DNA from: Steromphala cineraria
Lineage: Eukaryota > Mollusca > Gastropoda > Trochida > Trochidae
Length of the DNA stretch: 64,000 nt
Direction of reading: 5' to 3'
Assembly (NCBI GenBank): GCA_916613615.1
Contig: OU744731.1
Location: forward strand, 58,472,289-58,536,288
The notes below the pieces were generated by a model. That model did no database searches, was not told the DNA's origin, and saw only the letters and a program-made list of their open reading frames with translations. A program made the position numbers and the translations under genes. Positions 32,720 to 45,900 of this stretch are shown here, one piece after another (position 1 is the first letter of the stretch; the number at the start of each line of letters is the position of its first letter).

Positions 32720-33415
32720 GAAATAGTGAATTAGTTGGAAGTTACCGTGTGTTGTGTGTGTATGAAAGGATTAAATCTTACTTTTTATCATCTTGTATTT
32801 CTTGTAATTCAAGTTCAAATGGTCAAACCAAGGTTGGACTAATACTTTAAGACCAAGACCAAATGTACAGCTTGATTTCGATTGACAATTGAGAGTTGTT
32901 TTGAAAGGAGATTTTTATAAAACTCCAATGCCTATTTTGAGAGGTTGGGGAAAGAAGCTAGTTCATGACTAAAAGTACAACCTTTGATCGCCTAGTAACG
33001 AGGTACCTGTCAACAAATTGTCAGTTTTTAAGAGTACAGAAGATCTGAAAGGTATTGGCATTAATGTTAAAATTGGCACCGTCCGTTCGTCCATAACACA
33101 TTGTCTGGCTAATACTTTGAAACTACTCAACTATTAAAATTCAAATTCACTGACGATATGCAGAAACATGTGTGTCATGGGTAACAATTTTCATTAGAGT
33201 TTAGGATTTTTGGGGGAAATAATAAATTTGCAAGAAAGCTGTAACAAGTCATGTCCGTCTAACAACTTCTAGACTTATCACATATTGACCATAAATTACA
33301 GTGAGATACATAATCGTAATAAGGTGGATCATCATTACATTTTAAAATTTTGCATTTTTGGGAAAAGTGACTTTTTGAAAACTGTCCTATCCGGATCACA
33401 ATACCTAAAGTGAGG

Positions 33416-33470
33416 GAGTGAGTTATTGTTTTACGCCGCTTGGGCGATATTTCAGCCATTAGCGACATAT
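33416..33470 (+). repeat. Molluscan SINE-type core fragment 1
   Basis: GTGAGTTATTG followed by TTTTACGCCGCTTGGGCGAT closely resembles the conserved block of widespread molluscan SINEs. Further copies are at 34145 and 34530. Confidence 0.5.
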
Positions 33471-33779
33471 CACAATACCTAAACTAATAACTAATGAAAT
33501 GAAAACTAGTTTATATTTCCCCTATTGGCGTAATTTTTATTTTGTCAGTTTGCACTAAATTATGCCCAACAGTGAATACAATGTTGATAATATTTAGTGT
33601 TTGGATTAAAACAGTTTCCTTCATATCCTTGAAAAAGTTTGGGGTTTTAGGGTCTGCCATATGAATCTGTTGTATGACGAACCAAATCTTCAACATCAAT
33701 ACAATTATAGAAAAGCTTAAATAGATACGATACGTAAAATCTAAACATATTGTTGCATTTGGGGTGATGTATCTTTACA

Positions 33780-33996
33780 ATGCGAGTCGCTTGTTCTTGT
33801 AAACGTTAAATGACTATACTCCTGAATATCCATCTCGGCTCCTCCGTATCTCTTCCTTATCCCGATGTTTACGGCGGATATCCCTTCCTGCTTATTATAA
33901 ACATACATGACACTGTCCTTGTCCAGAGATCCGTCGTCGATCATTAGTTCTCCCAGCATCTCGCTGTGTTCTGTTATACCTACAGGTCATCTCTTT
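33780..33996 (-). pseudogene. Orphan exon-like fragment, unrecognised
   Basis: The minus strand has a possible acceptor GACCTGTAG followed by an open frame with GITEHSEMLGELMIDDGSLD and MYVYNKQEGI, YGGAEMDIQEY. The composition is protein-like, but no partner exons or family are recognised, so it may be a gene relic or chance. Confidence 0.25.
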
Positions 33997-34144
33997 CACA
34001 ACATGACTACAAGTGGTATTGAAACTTGAAAGCAGTTATACTGGTTGCAACCGAGTCGATGATGTAACTATAATTCACTAGGAAATATAAAATCACAAAT
34101 TAAAATTTATTTGAAAAATGATGTTCATACTCCTACCAGTACAG

Positions 34145-34200
34145 TATTAGTCCGTAAAATGGAGTTTTACGCCGCTTGGGCAATATTTCAGGCATATGGG
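34145..34200 (+). repeat. Molluscan SINE-type core fragment 2
   Basis: Contains GTTTTACGCCGCTTGGGCAA followed by TATTTCAGGCATATGG, matching fragments 1 and 3. Confidence 0.5.
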
Positions 34201-34529
34201 GCGAGATATAGCATTAGACCAATGCTACAAAGTCAGCTTTACGCGTATTCAAATGTGTCACTCCTTGGGTGATTTAAACAGCAATACAGGAAGGTGATCG
34301 GAGATAGCACAAGGTACAGTGGTATCTCTATCATATCCAAACATATTCTTCCTTAAGTCACAGTTGATGAAAATGCTGTTTCAAAGTTAGCGGTCGAGTT
34401 GTCATGAGGGACAACATATCACGCTCTTTGTGGGTTTACATTAGCATTGAGCTCTTGCTTTGAGTGAAGAGATGTTTCATGTCTCCAAGAAGTATGACTC
34501 GCCTTGAATAGAGTATGTATCGTATACAT

Positions 34530-34720
34530 CAAGCTTTCAGTGAGTTATTGTTTTATGCCGCTTGGGCAATATTTCAGGCATTGGCGTAGTGTCCTGCATT
34601 CAGAGTACCTCTATAACGATTGCACATTAGACGCTGGAAGCCGGACACACATAATGACGATGTCTGGTTTCAGTTGGTGAGCCCACCCATGTTGCATGCA
34701 CACGGATCACTGAGGTCATA
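34530..34720 (+). mobile_element. Molluscan SINE-type fragment 3, longest copy
   Basis: Begins CAGTGAGTTATTG, then TATGCCGCTTGGGCAATATT. It continues through 'ggacacacataatgacgatg' and 'gatcactgaggt', the downstream layout known for these SINEs. No tRNA head is visible. Confidence 0.5.
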
Positions 34721-35009
34721 AAGTTCTCCGATTTCCTTGGGAATGGAACACATCCGCTTCTCCTCTGATTATGGTCCTGTCGGAGGTTTACATACAAATT
34801 AAAATTATGATGTTAATCCATAATTGTCAATATCGTGCAGCCCATATTCATTTAGAAACAGTACATTTTTCATAACAACTGTTAAGTCAAGAAAGCAGTT
34901 CTTCATAATACGCGTTGCACGTATATTCGACGTAATGATGCAGGTAATTACTAGTATCAAGAGATATATATTCATGGATTTTCTCAGTTCATATTCACAT
35001 TCTTAACCT

Positions 35010-35280
35010 TCACGTTCGTCGCTCCGGTATCGCCATTTCCCCGACAGTTGACCTCCCGAAGGACTCATCCTGCAAGATCCAGTAGGCCGACTGTCCAGAC
35101 ATTATCCTGATGGTCGAGGTAGGAAGGCGTTGACGTTCCCAGTGCACAGTTATCTGGAAGTATCCACGGTCCCTTGCATATTCACTTATTGCACATGAAC
35201 ACCAGGCACCGTGTGTTTCTGTCTGTTGTGATACATCAGGAAATGATAGACCCCTTTCGCTGGTGATCAAATATGGCGTT
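35010..35280 (-). pseudogene. Orphan exon-like fragment, unrecognised
   Basis: The minus-strand open frame includes ETHGAWCSCAISEYARDRGY and FQITVHWERQRLPTS, protein-like in composition. No splice partners, start context or family could be established. It could belong with the fragment at 33780-33996 as remains of one lost gene. Confidence 0.25.
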
Positions 35281-35871
35281 TCTATTTTCTCCCGCTTTGT
35301 GTTCAGGATCAGTGGTCAGTGTTTGTCTGTATGACTGTTACAACATCTCAAAGCTTGTGGTTTGGTTTGTCCTCCTTAATGCCAATCTCTGAGCTTGAGG
35401 TTAGCTCGGCTTCCTCTAGGACGCACCAGCTTGGGGTGAGGTCATGTTTGAGGGTTCCGATTCTATTGAAATGACCTCTTATCTCTGTTTCTGAATGAAG
35501 CCGTTTTTCATTGGATGTGCATACAAAGTCAGGTGTCTGTATTCAATTGTTTAGAGAAGTTACACACTAGCTACTTAGACGCAACCGGGAATTGTCATTG
35601 TCATAGAATATAGTCATACACACTATATTATAAATATTATTTTGTATACTCTTGAAACTAAAAAGTTATACGTCTACTATTAGCACATAATGGATCCGGA
35701 CACATTCACAAAGCTATTATTTTTAACATGTATTTTCAAATACACAAAACCTATTTTTATTGGAAATGTGTCTCAAAGTAAATATTTGATTTTCAAAATG
35801 TAACTCCAATCCTGATCCAGATGAAACTTGATAATTAATCACTTTAATCACCTTAAAAACTGCAAAATTAT

Positions 35872-38660
35872 AAATAAAAGTACCGAGGGTAAAGAAGCTC
35901 ACATTAAAATGAATGATGTGGTAATATGGTTTAATTGTGTAACCATCTTTTATATGATAATTGATTATGGCTGCCATCATGATTTTTTTATCTTTTAAAA
36001 TGCTATTCTTCTGTTGGAAACCACTAGAGTTTGAACAAACCCCAAGGGGTTGGGGGAGGGGGATAGAAGGAATGTGAAGATTTCTGAATATCTTAAATCT
36101 TGACATATGATAGTGCAATCTGATTGGTCAGAATAGGCTAGCAACATGGGGGTTTATGCTAATTACTAGATATGATGACCTCTTGCACCTGCATGTAGCT
36201 TATGTAACTTATCCTCTTATGTAAGTTACTGTTATTCCATATAGTGAGTGTCCTCCCCTCATTTCAATATGTAATACAGATACTCTTTAGGGGAGAGTTG
36301 CTGGAAGGATAGATGGGGAAAGGGGGGGGGATAGAAGGAATGTGGGATAGAAGAGAGGTTTGCAATGGAAGGACAGGAAAAAAAAGGGGAGGAGGGAATA
36401 GAAGGGGTGGGGGTAGAAGAGAGGTTTGCAATGGAAATAATCTGGAGGTCAACTCAGTAATATGTTTATTGAAGTATCTTAACAAACAGAGAGAATTGGT
36501 GAAAAAGACTTTGTAAAAAAAGAATTGTTCAGACAGCTGTTCAATTAGTTTTGAAGATGAATATCAAATGATATCTTTTATTAGCATGACAAACAAAATA
36601 AAATATAATTTGTTATTCATTAACCAAAATTTTCAATTTGGAATAAATTAATTGCATGGGAACAATGGACTAAAAAACTTAACAGTTGGGTGTGTTGGGA
36701 GTGAACAAATTTAATCATTTAAAATGCTTTTGAAAAGGATTTGTTTGAATTGAATGATCATTATAATTATCTAGATAATCATTGTTCAGACCGTAATCAG
36801 ATATAGATGATTATAAAATGTATATTTATCCCTCACTGGCTATGTTATTTGCCATATATATGAAGTGTCAGGAATTATGTAAAACGGAAAGGATTTATTA
36901 AAACAGTCATGCTTCAGGCTGTTCGCAGATAAAGATGATTCATACAGTTTTTTGTAACTGTATTTATAGTGTTGATAAATATTACAACAAGCGTATCAAT
37001 ACAAATATAATGACATTGATTTGATTGATCAGGAAATGTATTCTTTTCAATGAATTTCATAAAATCTAATTGAAAATTCAATTTAATTGACATAATGACC
37101 ATCTTGGATTCTTGATAATAAAATAAATGCGTCTTTGTCAGGAATCACTATATAAAAAAATACTCACTTTTCAGAATGATATCTTAATTGATTTAGTAGT
37201 AGTAGTACTTGGCCTGAAATCTAATTGAAAAATTATGACTTCTATGATGACATGTTGTTCCCAGAAACCCTTCAGCATGATACAATTATCATTTAGTTTT
37301 ACAGGTATTTATCAAACACATGGTATTTTCCATAACTCTTATTGCATACACATGGCCATATAGCATAATGCTCTACCATATCAATTGGGTCAGGTTGATT
37401 ATGCAACAGACTAGCAGCTGACACTATGATGCTAGCAGCCTGTATTGGGATGTGTATTAGACGGCATAGTGGACTCAACAGAAATATCTGAACTCTGGTT
37501 GACCCCTTATGTGTGGTATTTAAAGGAATATAAGGGAGATACCATTGTTCAAAACAATGATGTTTAATGTCATTGTGTTTTTGCAGCTAGTTGCCATAAA
37601 TATTTTATACAAATTAATTAATTATGTTTGTCTTTCATCTTAATGTTTTAGAAACACTTAAAATATAGAACAACTTGCATGACAATCTTAAATATTCTAT
37701 ATTCAAGATAAAATTATGATTAGTAAGTTCAAATTAGAGAATTTATATAGTGCGAGTGATCACTTGATGAAAGCTTAAAATTTAGTAATAATGATTTGTC
37801 ATCTGCAGCTGAAAAGTCAATATGGATGCTATCGCGGCCATCTTGGATTCTCAAAACTGAAACATCTACCTTTGTGGGAGGAATCACTATAGGTATAACA
37901 TACTACAATATGAAAATGATATCTAGATTGGTTTAGGAGAAGTAGTCATTTTCATGAAATCTAATTGAAAAATCAATATGGCTGCTTTCGCGGCCATCTT
38001 GGATTCTCAAAACTGAAACGTCTACCTTTCTGTGCGGAATCATCATAGTTATAACATACTACAATTTCAGAATGATATCTAGATTGGTTTAGAAAGAGTA
38101 GTCTTTTCATGAAATCTAATTGAAAATTCAATATGGCTGCCATAGCGGCCATCTTGGATTCTCAAAACTGAAACGTCTACCGTTCCGAGGGGAATCACCA
38201 TGGGTATAACATACTACAATTTCAGAATGATATATGCATTCGTTTAGGAGGAGTAGTCTTTTTCGTGAAATCTAATTGAAAATTCAATATGGCGGCCATC
38301 TTGGATTCTCAAAATTGAAACGTCTACCTTTCTGTGAGGAATCACCATGGGTATAACATACTACAATTTCAGAATGATATCTGCATTCGTTTAGGAGAAG
38401 TAGTATTTTTCATGAAATCTAATTGAAAATTCAATATGGCTGCCATAGCGGCCATCTTGGATTCTCAAAACTGAAACGTCTACCTTTCTGTGAGAAATCA
38501 CCATGGGTATAACATACTACAATTTCAGAATGATATCTGGATTCGTTTAGGAGGAGTAGTCTTTTTCCTGAAAGTTTACGGACGGACGGACGGACAGACG
38601 GACGACGGACGAAGCGCCATGACATAAGCTCACATTTACTTTGTAAAGGTGAGCTAAAAA
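35872..38660 (+). mobile_element. Helentron/pearl-like element, copy B (no LINE)
   Basis: Same left end as copy A (TAAAAGTACCGAGGGTA) and same right end: five ~155 bp cores (37800-38570), a GACGGACGG microsatellite (38580-38607) and the AGCTCAC...GTGAGCTAAAAA hairpin. An extra degenerate core lies at ~37060-37230. At 37700-37725 the sequence runs straight through the point where copy A holds the LINE, so copy B is the empty site. Confidence 0.78.
36296..36435. repeat. Purine-rich G/A tract inside copy B
   Basis: About 140 bases of almost uninterrupted G and A, including G10 near 36325. Two phrases 'agaagagaggtttgcaatgg' occur about 70 bases apart. Such strand asymmetry can form triplex DNA. 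Confidence 0.6.
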
Positions 38661-38929
38661 ACTAAAGAAAGCTTTTCAATTTTATTATTTTTCTGTACAT
38701 ATTTTCACACAAATCAATGATGACTATCCATGATATCCTACAAGAAATCGCTAATATTCTTTTCCTCAAACCAGAACACTATAGTTGAGGACATATGAGT
38801 TATCAGTCAATGTTTCGCAAATAATCTGAATTCTCTCACTAAGCACTTCATGGAAACAGTTTTCGTCAATTTTCTTCGCTTGTGAAGAACACCTTGAGTC
38901 AAAGAAAATAGCCCACCAGTCACTTTAAA
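38661..38929. other. Spacer between copy B and the 46 bp hairpin
   Basis: AT-rich and without a gene. Nothing else is recognised. Confidence 0.3.
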
Positions 38930-39027
38930 ATTCAAGCAATGTGAAGAAAAATGCTGGAATGCTCTCTTTGGCTCTGTTTTAAGAGCCAAAGAGAGCATTC
39001 CAGCATTTTTCTTCACATTGCTTGAAT
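38930..39027. repeat. Perfect 46 bp inverted repeat with 6-base loop
   Basis: 38930-38975 is the exact reverse complement of 38982-39027. The loop is GTTTTA. The arms read ATTCAAGCAATGTGAAGAAA onward. Flanks are not complementary. Confidence 0.95.
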
Positions 39028-39581
39028 ATCTCCTGGCAAGGAACTCTGTTGTGTTGTCATGAAAATGTATAACTTGAGTCAAGGGCCTTGTTTGATGCAA
39101 TCAGACTAAATCACAAAGTTTTCAATTCACGATTAAGTTACACTTGTCATTGATGTTTCAGTTGAGATATGGAAATGTTGATAAGATGGTCTTCACTTCA
39201 GGACTGTTATGTGTTGTCTGAAATTAAAGGACAAACCATGATAAAATCTGTTTCAAAAACATCTTTGATCACTGCTAGGTTAAACCTTAAAGAGCCACTC
39301 AGTCATTTTTATCATTTTTCATTTTGCTTTGATACGAACGAAACTGGCATAAATAAAATATCTTTTATCTCAAAATGAGGGTCACATATGTCAAACTTGT
39401 GTGACAACAGGAAGGTTGTGATAGAAAAATCATCCCTTGAAACAATACTGCTGATAACACAATTGATTTGAATTTTATAAAGAGTTTCAAGTTTCAACGC
39501 CTAACCAAAAGTGTGCTAGAACTTGTGCTTGAGAAAACGACTGAAGAAAACTATATATATGAAAATGACTTAAGGAAACCA

Positions 39582-39908
39582 AATGGAGCGTAGTGGTTAG
39601 CAAGCTTGCCCGTCACACAAGACCTGGGTTCAAATCCAGGTGGAGACACCAAATATTTGTGACCTTGGCTTTACACTGTGTTGTGTCCTTGGGCAAGGCA
39701 CTTTATCCACATTGCACTCAGTCTACCCAGCTGTACAATTGGGTACCTGAATATGGGAAGTACGGACCTATGTTGTCGCGCGGAGCGCTTAGTAGCGGCT
39801 TTGAAAGTACAATTCCTTCAGGGTAATAATGTACAGCCAATGAGCAGTGCTTGCACTGGATATAAGGCTTAAAAATTGTCCTTATTATGTTATTATTATT
39901 ATTATTAT
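39582..39908 (+). mobile_element. tRNA-derived SINE next to the PTCD3 stop codon
   Basis: The tRNA-like head has an A-box region TAGTGGTTAGCAAGCTTGCC and B box GGGTTCAAATCC. The core is GTGTCCTTGGGCAAGGCACT...CCCAGCTGTACAATTGGGTA, of the V/Deu-type SINE core kind. The tail is (TTA/ATT)n at 39885-39908. It ends 25 bases from the PTCD3 stop, so on the opposite strand it must be part of that gene's 3' UTR. Confidence 0.8.
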
Positions 39909-39933
39909 ATATATAATAGAAAGATTGGACTAC

Positions 39934-42900
39934 TCACAGTTGTATATCAGATAGATCCAGCTCGGTCTTCACCTTGGCAGCAACCTCCTCTGCTCTCGGA
40001 CATGCTTGTTCATACATCATGGACAACACAGTCTGGAGAACATGGTCAAATGGCATTAGTTCATTTGGATACAGGGATGAGAATTCCTTTGATCTCAGTC
40101 AAATCATGCTTCAAAAAGAAATGTTATGAATCAACTCATGTGGCATGCTTTAACGATTTCCATTCAAAGGATGTGATTACCGGGTAGTGGTCACAATCCT
40201 TCAATATGAGACTATATTTAGTAGCATGTCCTCGTTTACAATAGTTGTTATATGTATGGATGCACTTTTTACATTACAATTTGTGAGTGACATAACATGA
40301 CAAAATTATAATCAAAGGGAGATAATTGAGCAAAGACTAACAAATACATTGTAAAAAAACATCCAAAGCATGTGTATATATATACAGCTGAAGAACTTTG
40401 AAATATTTGTAAAAGTAAATGAGTATGAATAACATCTCCTGAATGGAAACACTGCAAAACAGCTTGATGTGATACTCCTCCATGACATTTAGGGGCAAAA
40501 TGTGGAAAGAGATCAAAATTCCACTGAACTCCATGACTTGAGCCATTCAAAGGTCTTTATAAATAGGAAATCCGGCAACGCAATGAAACCTAAACAGTTC
40601 GTAGTAACAAACCTATCATCAAGTATTCATAAACCTTGTCCTCATTCATGTAACGTCTTAAAGGGGCAGTAGCACGTTTTTAGGGGGAATATAGGGTGAT
40701 GTCAGGAAAATTAAAATTAATGGTTCTAATTGAAAGACCATGTATTTAAACTAAATGGAGCAGTAAACATTCAAATAAATATTATGTAATGAGAATTTTG
40801 ACACTGTCAAAATAATTCATTTATAATTGACTTACAAGTATGAGTGAAAATTATAAAATATAAAATTATCAAAAAAACGTGCTACTGCCCCCTTCATGCC
40901 TCTCAAAGGAGTTCTTTTTAGGAGATCAGATCTACAGTCAATCCGAATGTATCATAAACTAAGTCAGAAGTAAATGTTAGCCCTGTGCTAGGAAACTCTC
41001 AAGAAACTTTGACTTACTATTGCTTTCTCTGGGTTTGATTCCTGTATACACCCACCCACCAGAAGGCATAGGGAGTCCTCACTGAAATCAGCAATATATA
41101 TGAATAATAATAATAATAGTCTATTTATATAGCGCATATATCCATGCACATTGCATGCTCAAAGCGCTGAGTGACATATTACCCCTGGTCAACGAGTACA
41201 GAACACTCCCTAAGGAGAATACAACCGCTCGAGGTTCAAATTCAGACTACCATCGTATCATACCAGGTACCCAATTACTGCTGGGTGGACAGGGGCACGC
41301 TTCGAACTAAGTCACTTACCCAGGGTGACACCACAAGTTTCTCAACTCATGTCTCAGTGTGGGGCAGGGAATCAACCCTTCAAACTCTCAGATAATCCAG
41401 CAACGGGTTACCCACCAATCCAGCGAGCTGCGCCCGTTGTTGAACTATTCAGATAGCGGTCGACTGAGCATTGCACAGGACCACGTGCCACCACCATATG
41501 AACATATGCAATAAATTATAACTGTCATTTGAACATAAAATAAGAGTGATGAGAATAATTAGCAACAAATTTATAATCAAATTTAAGAGCATGTCAACAA
41601 ATTTGAAAAAACACTATGACATAATATTTTTTTAAAGCTTATATTAAGATTTTCTTACAGAACACAAATGACCTTGATAATTATGTTCTCACCTTGGAAA
41701 ACCAGAGAAGAGTCGATGATGGGCTTTGTAGGTTTCAAAACATGACCTGTCATGAACATAGACAGAATGATAAGATGGTAAACCATAAGAGTAATTATAA
41801 AAATCATTGACAAAAGTTTTGAAATGTTTGTGAAAGCTGTATACAAGAAAAGTTTTACAACCACGAGTGTTCATTAACCAACATTGCACTTCTACAATCT
41901 GAATAACTAAGGTGAAACCATTCTTGGTGGCAAATTTATAGGAATCACAAAAAATAAACGAAGAAAATCCTTGATTGGCCAAAGGCTAAAGATTGGCAAT
42001 TCAACTACCCCAATGTTTACATATGGCACTAAGGTTCATCTTAGTGTTAAGGTTGCTTTGTGTTAATTACCAACAGAAAGGAAAGGAGAGTTCTATTTTA
42101 AAATCACTACTCACCAAGCCTGAGAGAAATCTCCCGCGTGAAGTGACATCGTCATCAAATCTCCCATCATGCCAGCTGTTAGTCTACAAGTCAATTATTC
42201 AAGATATAAATTATTCTGTTCATAATAAAATCTGATGAGGTCATGGCAATATCTTTATTTTCTTGTTTCATTTAATGTAGACATTGTTTTCAGTGGCGTC
42301 TGTCCGTCCGTACATCCGGATCCTTGTTAATCTCAAGAACCGTTGCACCCAATGTCTTCAAATTTGGTTTATAGCCTCACTTGGGGGATTATGCAGACAC
42401 CAGTTACTTTTGGTGACCTTGACCTTATTTTCAAGGTCACAACATCACTTTGACCACTCTTGAAACTCTTGTTAACGCGATAGCTCATGAATCGTTGCAC
42501 CCAAGGTCCTCAATTTGATCACAGCCTACCTTAGGAAATTACGAAGACACCATTCATTTTTGGGGACCTTGACCTTACTTTCAAGGTCACTGCGGCACTT
42601 TGGGAACTTGTAACTATTGTTAACGCCATATCTCTTGAACCATTGCACTTATTGTCAATGGGAATATAGCATTTGTTTATTGTGACAATGCTATTGCAAT
42701 ATCCAAGGGGCGGGGGACATTGCCATGTTAGTGGCAAACACTTGTCAAGATTAAATTAATTATTAAAACTCAGAAGTGTTTATCTCTAAATCAAGTCTTA
42801 AGGACATGAAAATAACTCCATTCAAGTTTCATTTTGACAAGGGGGTTGTCCCACAGTATTTCACAAACATACATATAGCAAACTTCTATCAAATAAATTA

Positions 42901-45900
42901 TATACACTCAAGAGTTTGAAATGAAATCCAAAATAATTTTAATAAGAATTCAATATAATGTCTGCTTGATTTGTCTATTTTTAACTTACTCTAGTGCTCG
43001 CATGGTTTTCATGTCGAGGTCATCTGTCCAACGCTTCAGCAAATACTTGGCGATTTCACAAAACTTGTCACTTAGCTGTCATGGAAAAGGGGCATATTGG
43101 ATTAATTCTGTAATAGCATCACCTAAAGCTGTTGAAAACATTTAAAATATAGATATACCCAGTCTAAGTAAACCTAGCCTCAAGTACACCAATACTCCCA
43201 TATTGAGTCTAGCGAGATACAGTAGGAGGTTGCGTCAGTCAACCTATGACCTATGACCCTCCAACGTGTGAATGCAGACAATTGCAGCTTGGTAAGATGG
43301 GCCCTGGTCAATTCGATAGGTCGGCTGACATGATCAGTTATTGCATCTAGCTAGACTCAATATGGGAGTATAGCAAGTATTATTGAGGTTAGGTTTACTT
43401 TGACTGAAATTTACCTAGTATAAGAAAACCAAGAATAAGTATACCATATTACTTACAGAGTAAGAGTAAAGTTTGTTTTATATCAGTGTGAGATTTATGA
43501 AAAGGTCACCAAGGGCTGAACGCTAAGCTGCTATTCGCTATATCATCCACTGGACTTTTCGTCATGAAAATCTGTGCCCTTTGCTAAAATAATATCTCAA
43601 TGACAAGGTTTGATATCAGAAGAGGGTAATAGGTGTTTTGGCACATCCTCAGGAACTTGAATTGAGAAAGCAAATGAATGCCTCCCTCTTGAGGCAGTAC
43701 AAGAGAAAGTAAGACCAAGAGCTGGACTTTGAGAAAATTTCCTTCAAACAAGGCTGAATGGTGTTGTTAGCTATCTTTTGGCAGCTTGTAGGTCAAATTG
43801 ACAAAGGATTCTTATTAGTTTACTTAAACCAAGGGCAAGTTGCTCCAGTACAGATTTTCATGATGAAAATTAGGTCCAAGGGGTGATATATAGAGGTTAT
43901 CATGCGAGTGTGCTTTGGGATCGTAAATATCCTGCATTAGGAATAAACATTGTATTTTGCGAGCCGTGTTTATTCCTAATGCAGGTTATTTACGATCCCA
44001 AAACACACTCGCATGATAACCTCTATTTACCATACAATGTCATTTGAAAATTTAATTTGAAAAAATGCCTGATAATACTATTTTAATAGGTGAAATTGTT
44101 TTAAGATTCACGCATTGATATATGCAAATGAATAGAGCAATGACTCTGACGGTGAATTGACAAAATATAATTCCTCCTTATATATGCCTTTTATTGCCGT
44201 TTGAATTATTTTGTCACGACTCCAAAGTTTTGAAATTTTAAAAATCTATAAAATACGATGATTTTAAAAATTAGACACATTTTATATGGTCTTTGGCGGG
44301 ATCGAACTGACGTCATCGAGAGGACGAGTCAATCTCATCAAGGGGCAAGACTTGCCTTCGCCTACGTGACAATGGCAAATTGCGTTGAGACAGCGATTGA
44401 ACGAACATTGAATGCCGGAGAGCTAAACTAGATCATAGTCTGTGGATTTCCGAATCCAAACTAAACAATATTAAGTAAAGAACACCGAAGATTGTTAAAT
44501 GAAGTGTTTGAATATGAGACTTGAACTGCCTTGGTACCTGTTAGTAAAAATGTTCGGTCGGTTTTATTCAAATCGTGATGACAGTGTTTTAGCACTGCTA
44601 AGTCATACATATGGCTAAAGACCCATACAGTTTTATTGTTATTTCTTAGATTAATGTTTATGCAATGTATCATTCATATTGTAATGCCTCTCTCCGTTAC
44701 TAAATTAAAAGACGTTCAAAATGTTAACCCTTGTGACGTCATCGGAATTTTAGAAAGAAGTTCCGACCTTGACCTTTGACATTTGCATCGGTATCCGTAT
44801 ATGACCTTTATCCGTTCGGCTTTATTATGCCGAGATCACTATCCATTGTATGATAAAGTGTAATACATCAGATCTTTTCGCTCTCTGTAACCATGGCTGA
44901 TGTAATACATGAAAGCTACACCAAATCTGATATTTGTCAACCATTATTCCGAGATTAATATTTGTTTTTGGCCATTTCCATGGCAGCATGACTCAACAGT
45001 GAATCTATATGATAGTTATTTAATCCCTAGCATATCTGCAAATTTAGACATATAGTATTTCTTTATAAAATTTATTTTTGGCCTCAACGGTGAATCTATA
45101 TGATAGTTATTTCAACCATAGCATTTCTCGGTCAACTAGACATGATAGTGTCACCAAACTTGATACACAGGTCAACCATAAACTGATGAACGTTGACAAA
45201 CCGGAGGTTGATGTTGTTTCTTTGCAATGAGAGACAGAAGTGGTCCCAAAAGCTCTGGTCGTCGAATGTAGTCAAACATCAGCAGATCTGTGGTGAAAAG
45301 ATGAATTTAATCTTTATAAAAAACTTGTATAATGGGATAAAATAGGAAACAGTGATAAATTTACCTTATCTGAAGATTGATCAATGTCAGCATTTAAAAA
45401 ACTAAATTTTTTTCAAACTTATTTGAGGTGGAAAAAATCATGCACGCTGGATTTCATAGCTGATTGCATCAAAAGGGGGTATAAAACATTTGGCTATTAT
45501 GCTTACAATGAATAATAGTGGAGAATAATGTTTACCCTGGATTATTGAGGATCATAAAAATGTTACTAATTGCCCATCAAAAATGTGAGGTTAACAACTG
45601 GACCACAAAAATTTGTTTTTCCATACTAAGGTATTCAAAACAAAACACGGGTAACACAATGACGATGCGCCCAATTCAAGGCAAATGTGTGGTTAAAAGT
45701 TACACACATTACGACCCAGGGGTAAGGACTTATATCATTCGCTTTTTCCTTCTTAACTCCATCGGAAAATGCAACCTAGCTGCCAATTATATGCTATTAT
45801 TGTTATTTGGTCCTACTACAGTTGGGTGGACAGAGGCACAATTCATTTATCAAGGGTGACACCACAATTCTCTCGACAAGTCTCAGTTTGAGGCAGGGAA

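Larger units (their letters stand above)
32720..35871. other. Intergenic region between the ZP-like gene and Helentron-like copy B
   Basis: Holds the ZP-gene 3' UTR (ATTAAA near 32769 is a possible polyadenylation signal), three SINE-type fragments and two orphan minus-strand open frames listed separately. No assembled gene is seen. Confidence 0.45.

Noticed and set aside
40269..40550. Two overlapping minus-strand open frames considered as a PTCD3 exon
   Set aside because: No acceptor/donor pair gives a phase compatible with the flanking exons, and the exon set is already continuous from 41693 to 40093.
41689..41982. 97-codon minus-strand open frame
   Set aside because: Only its end (41693-41746) is a PTCD3 exon, in the phase set by its neighbours. 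The upstream part is intron that happens to be open.
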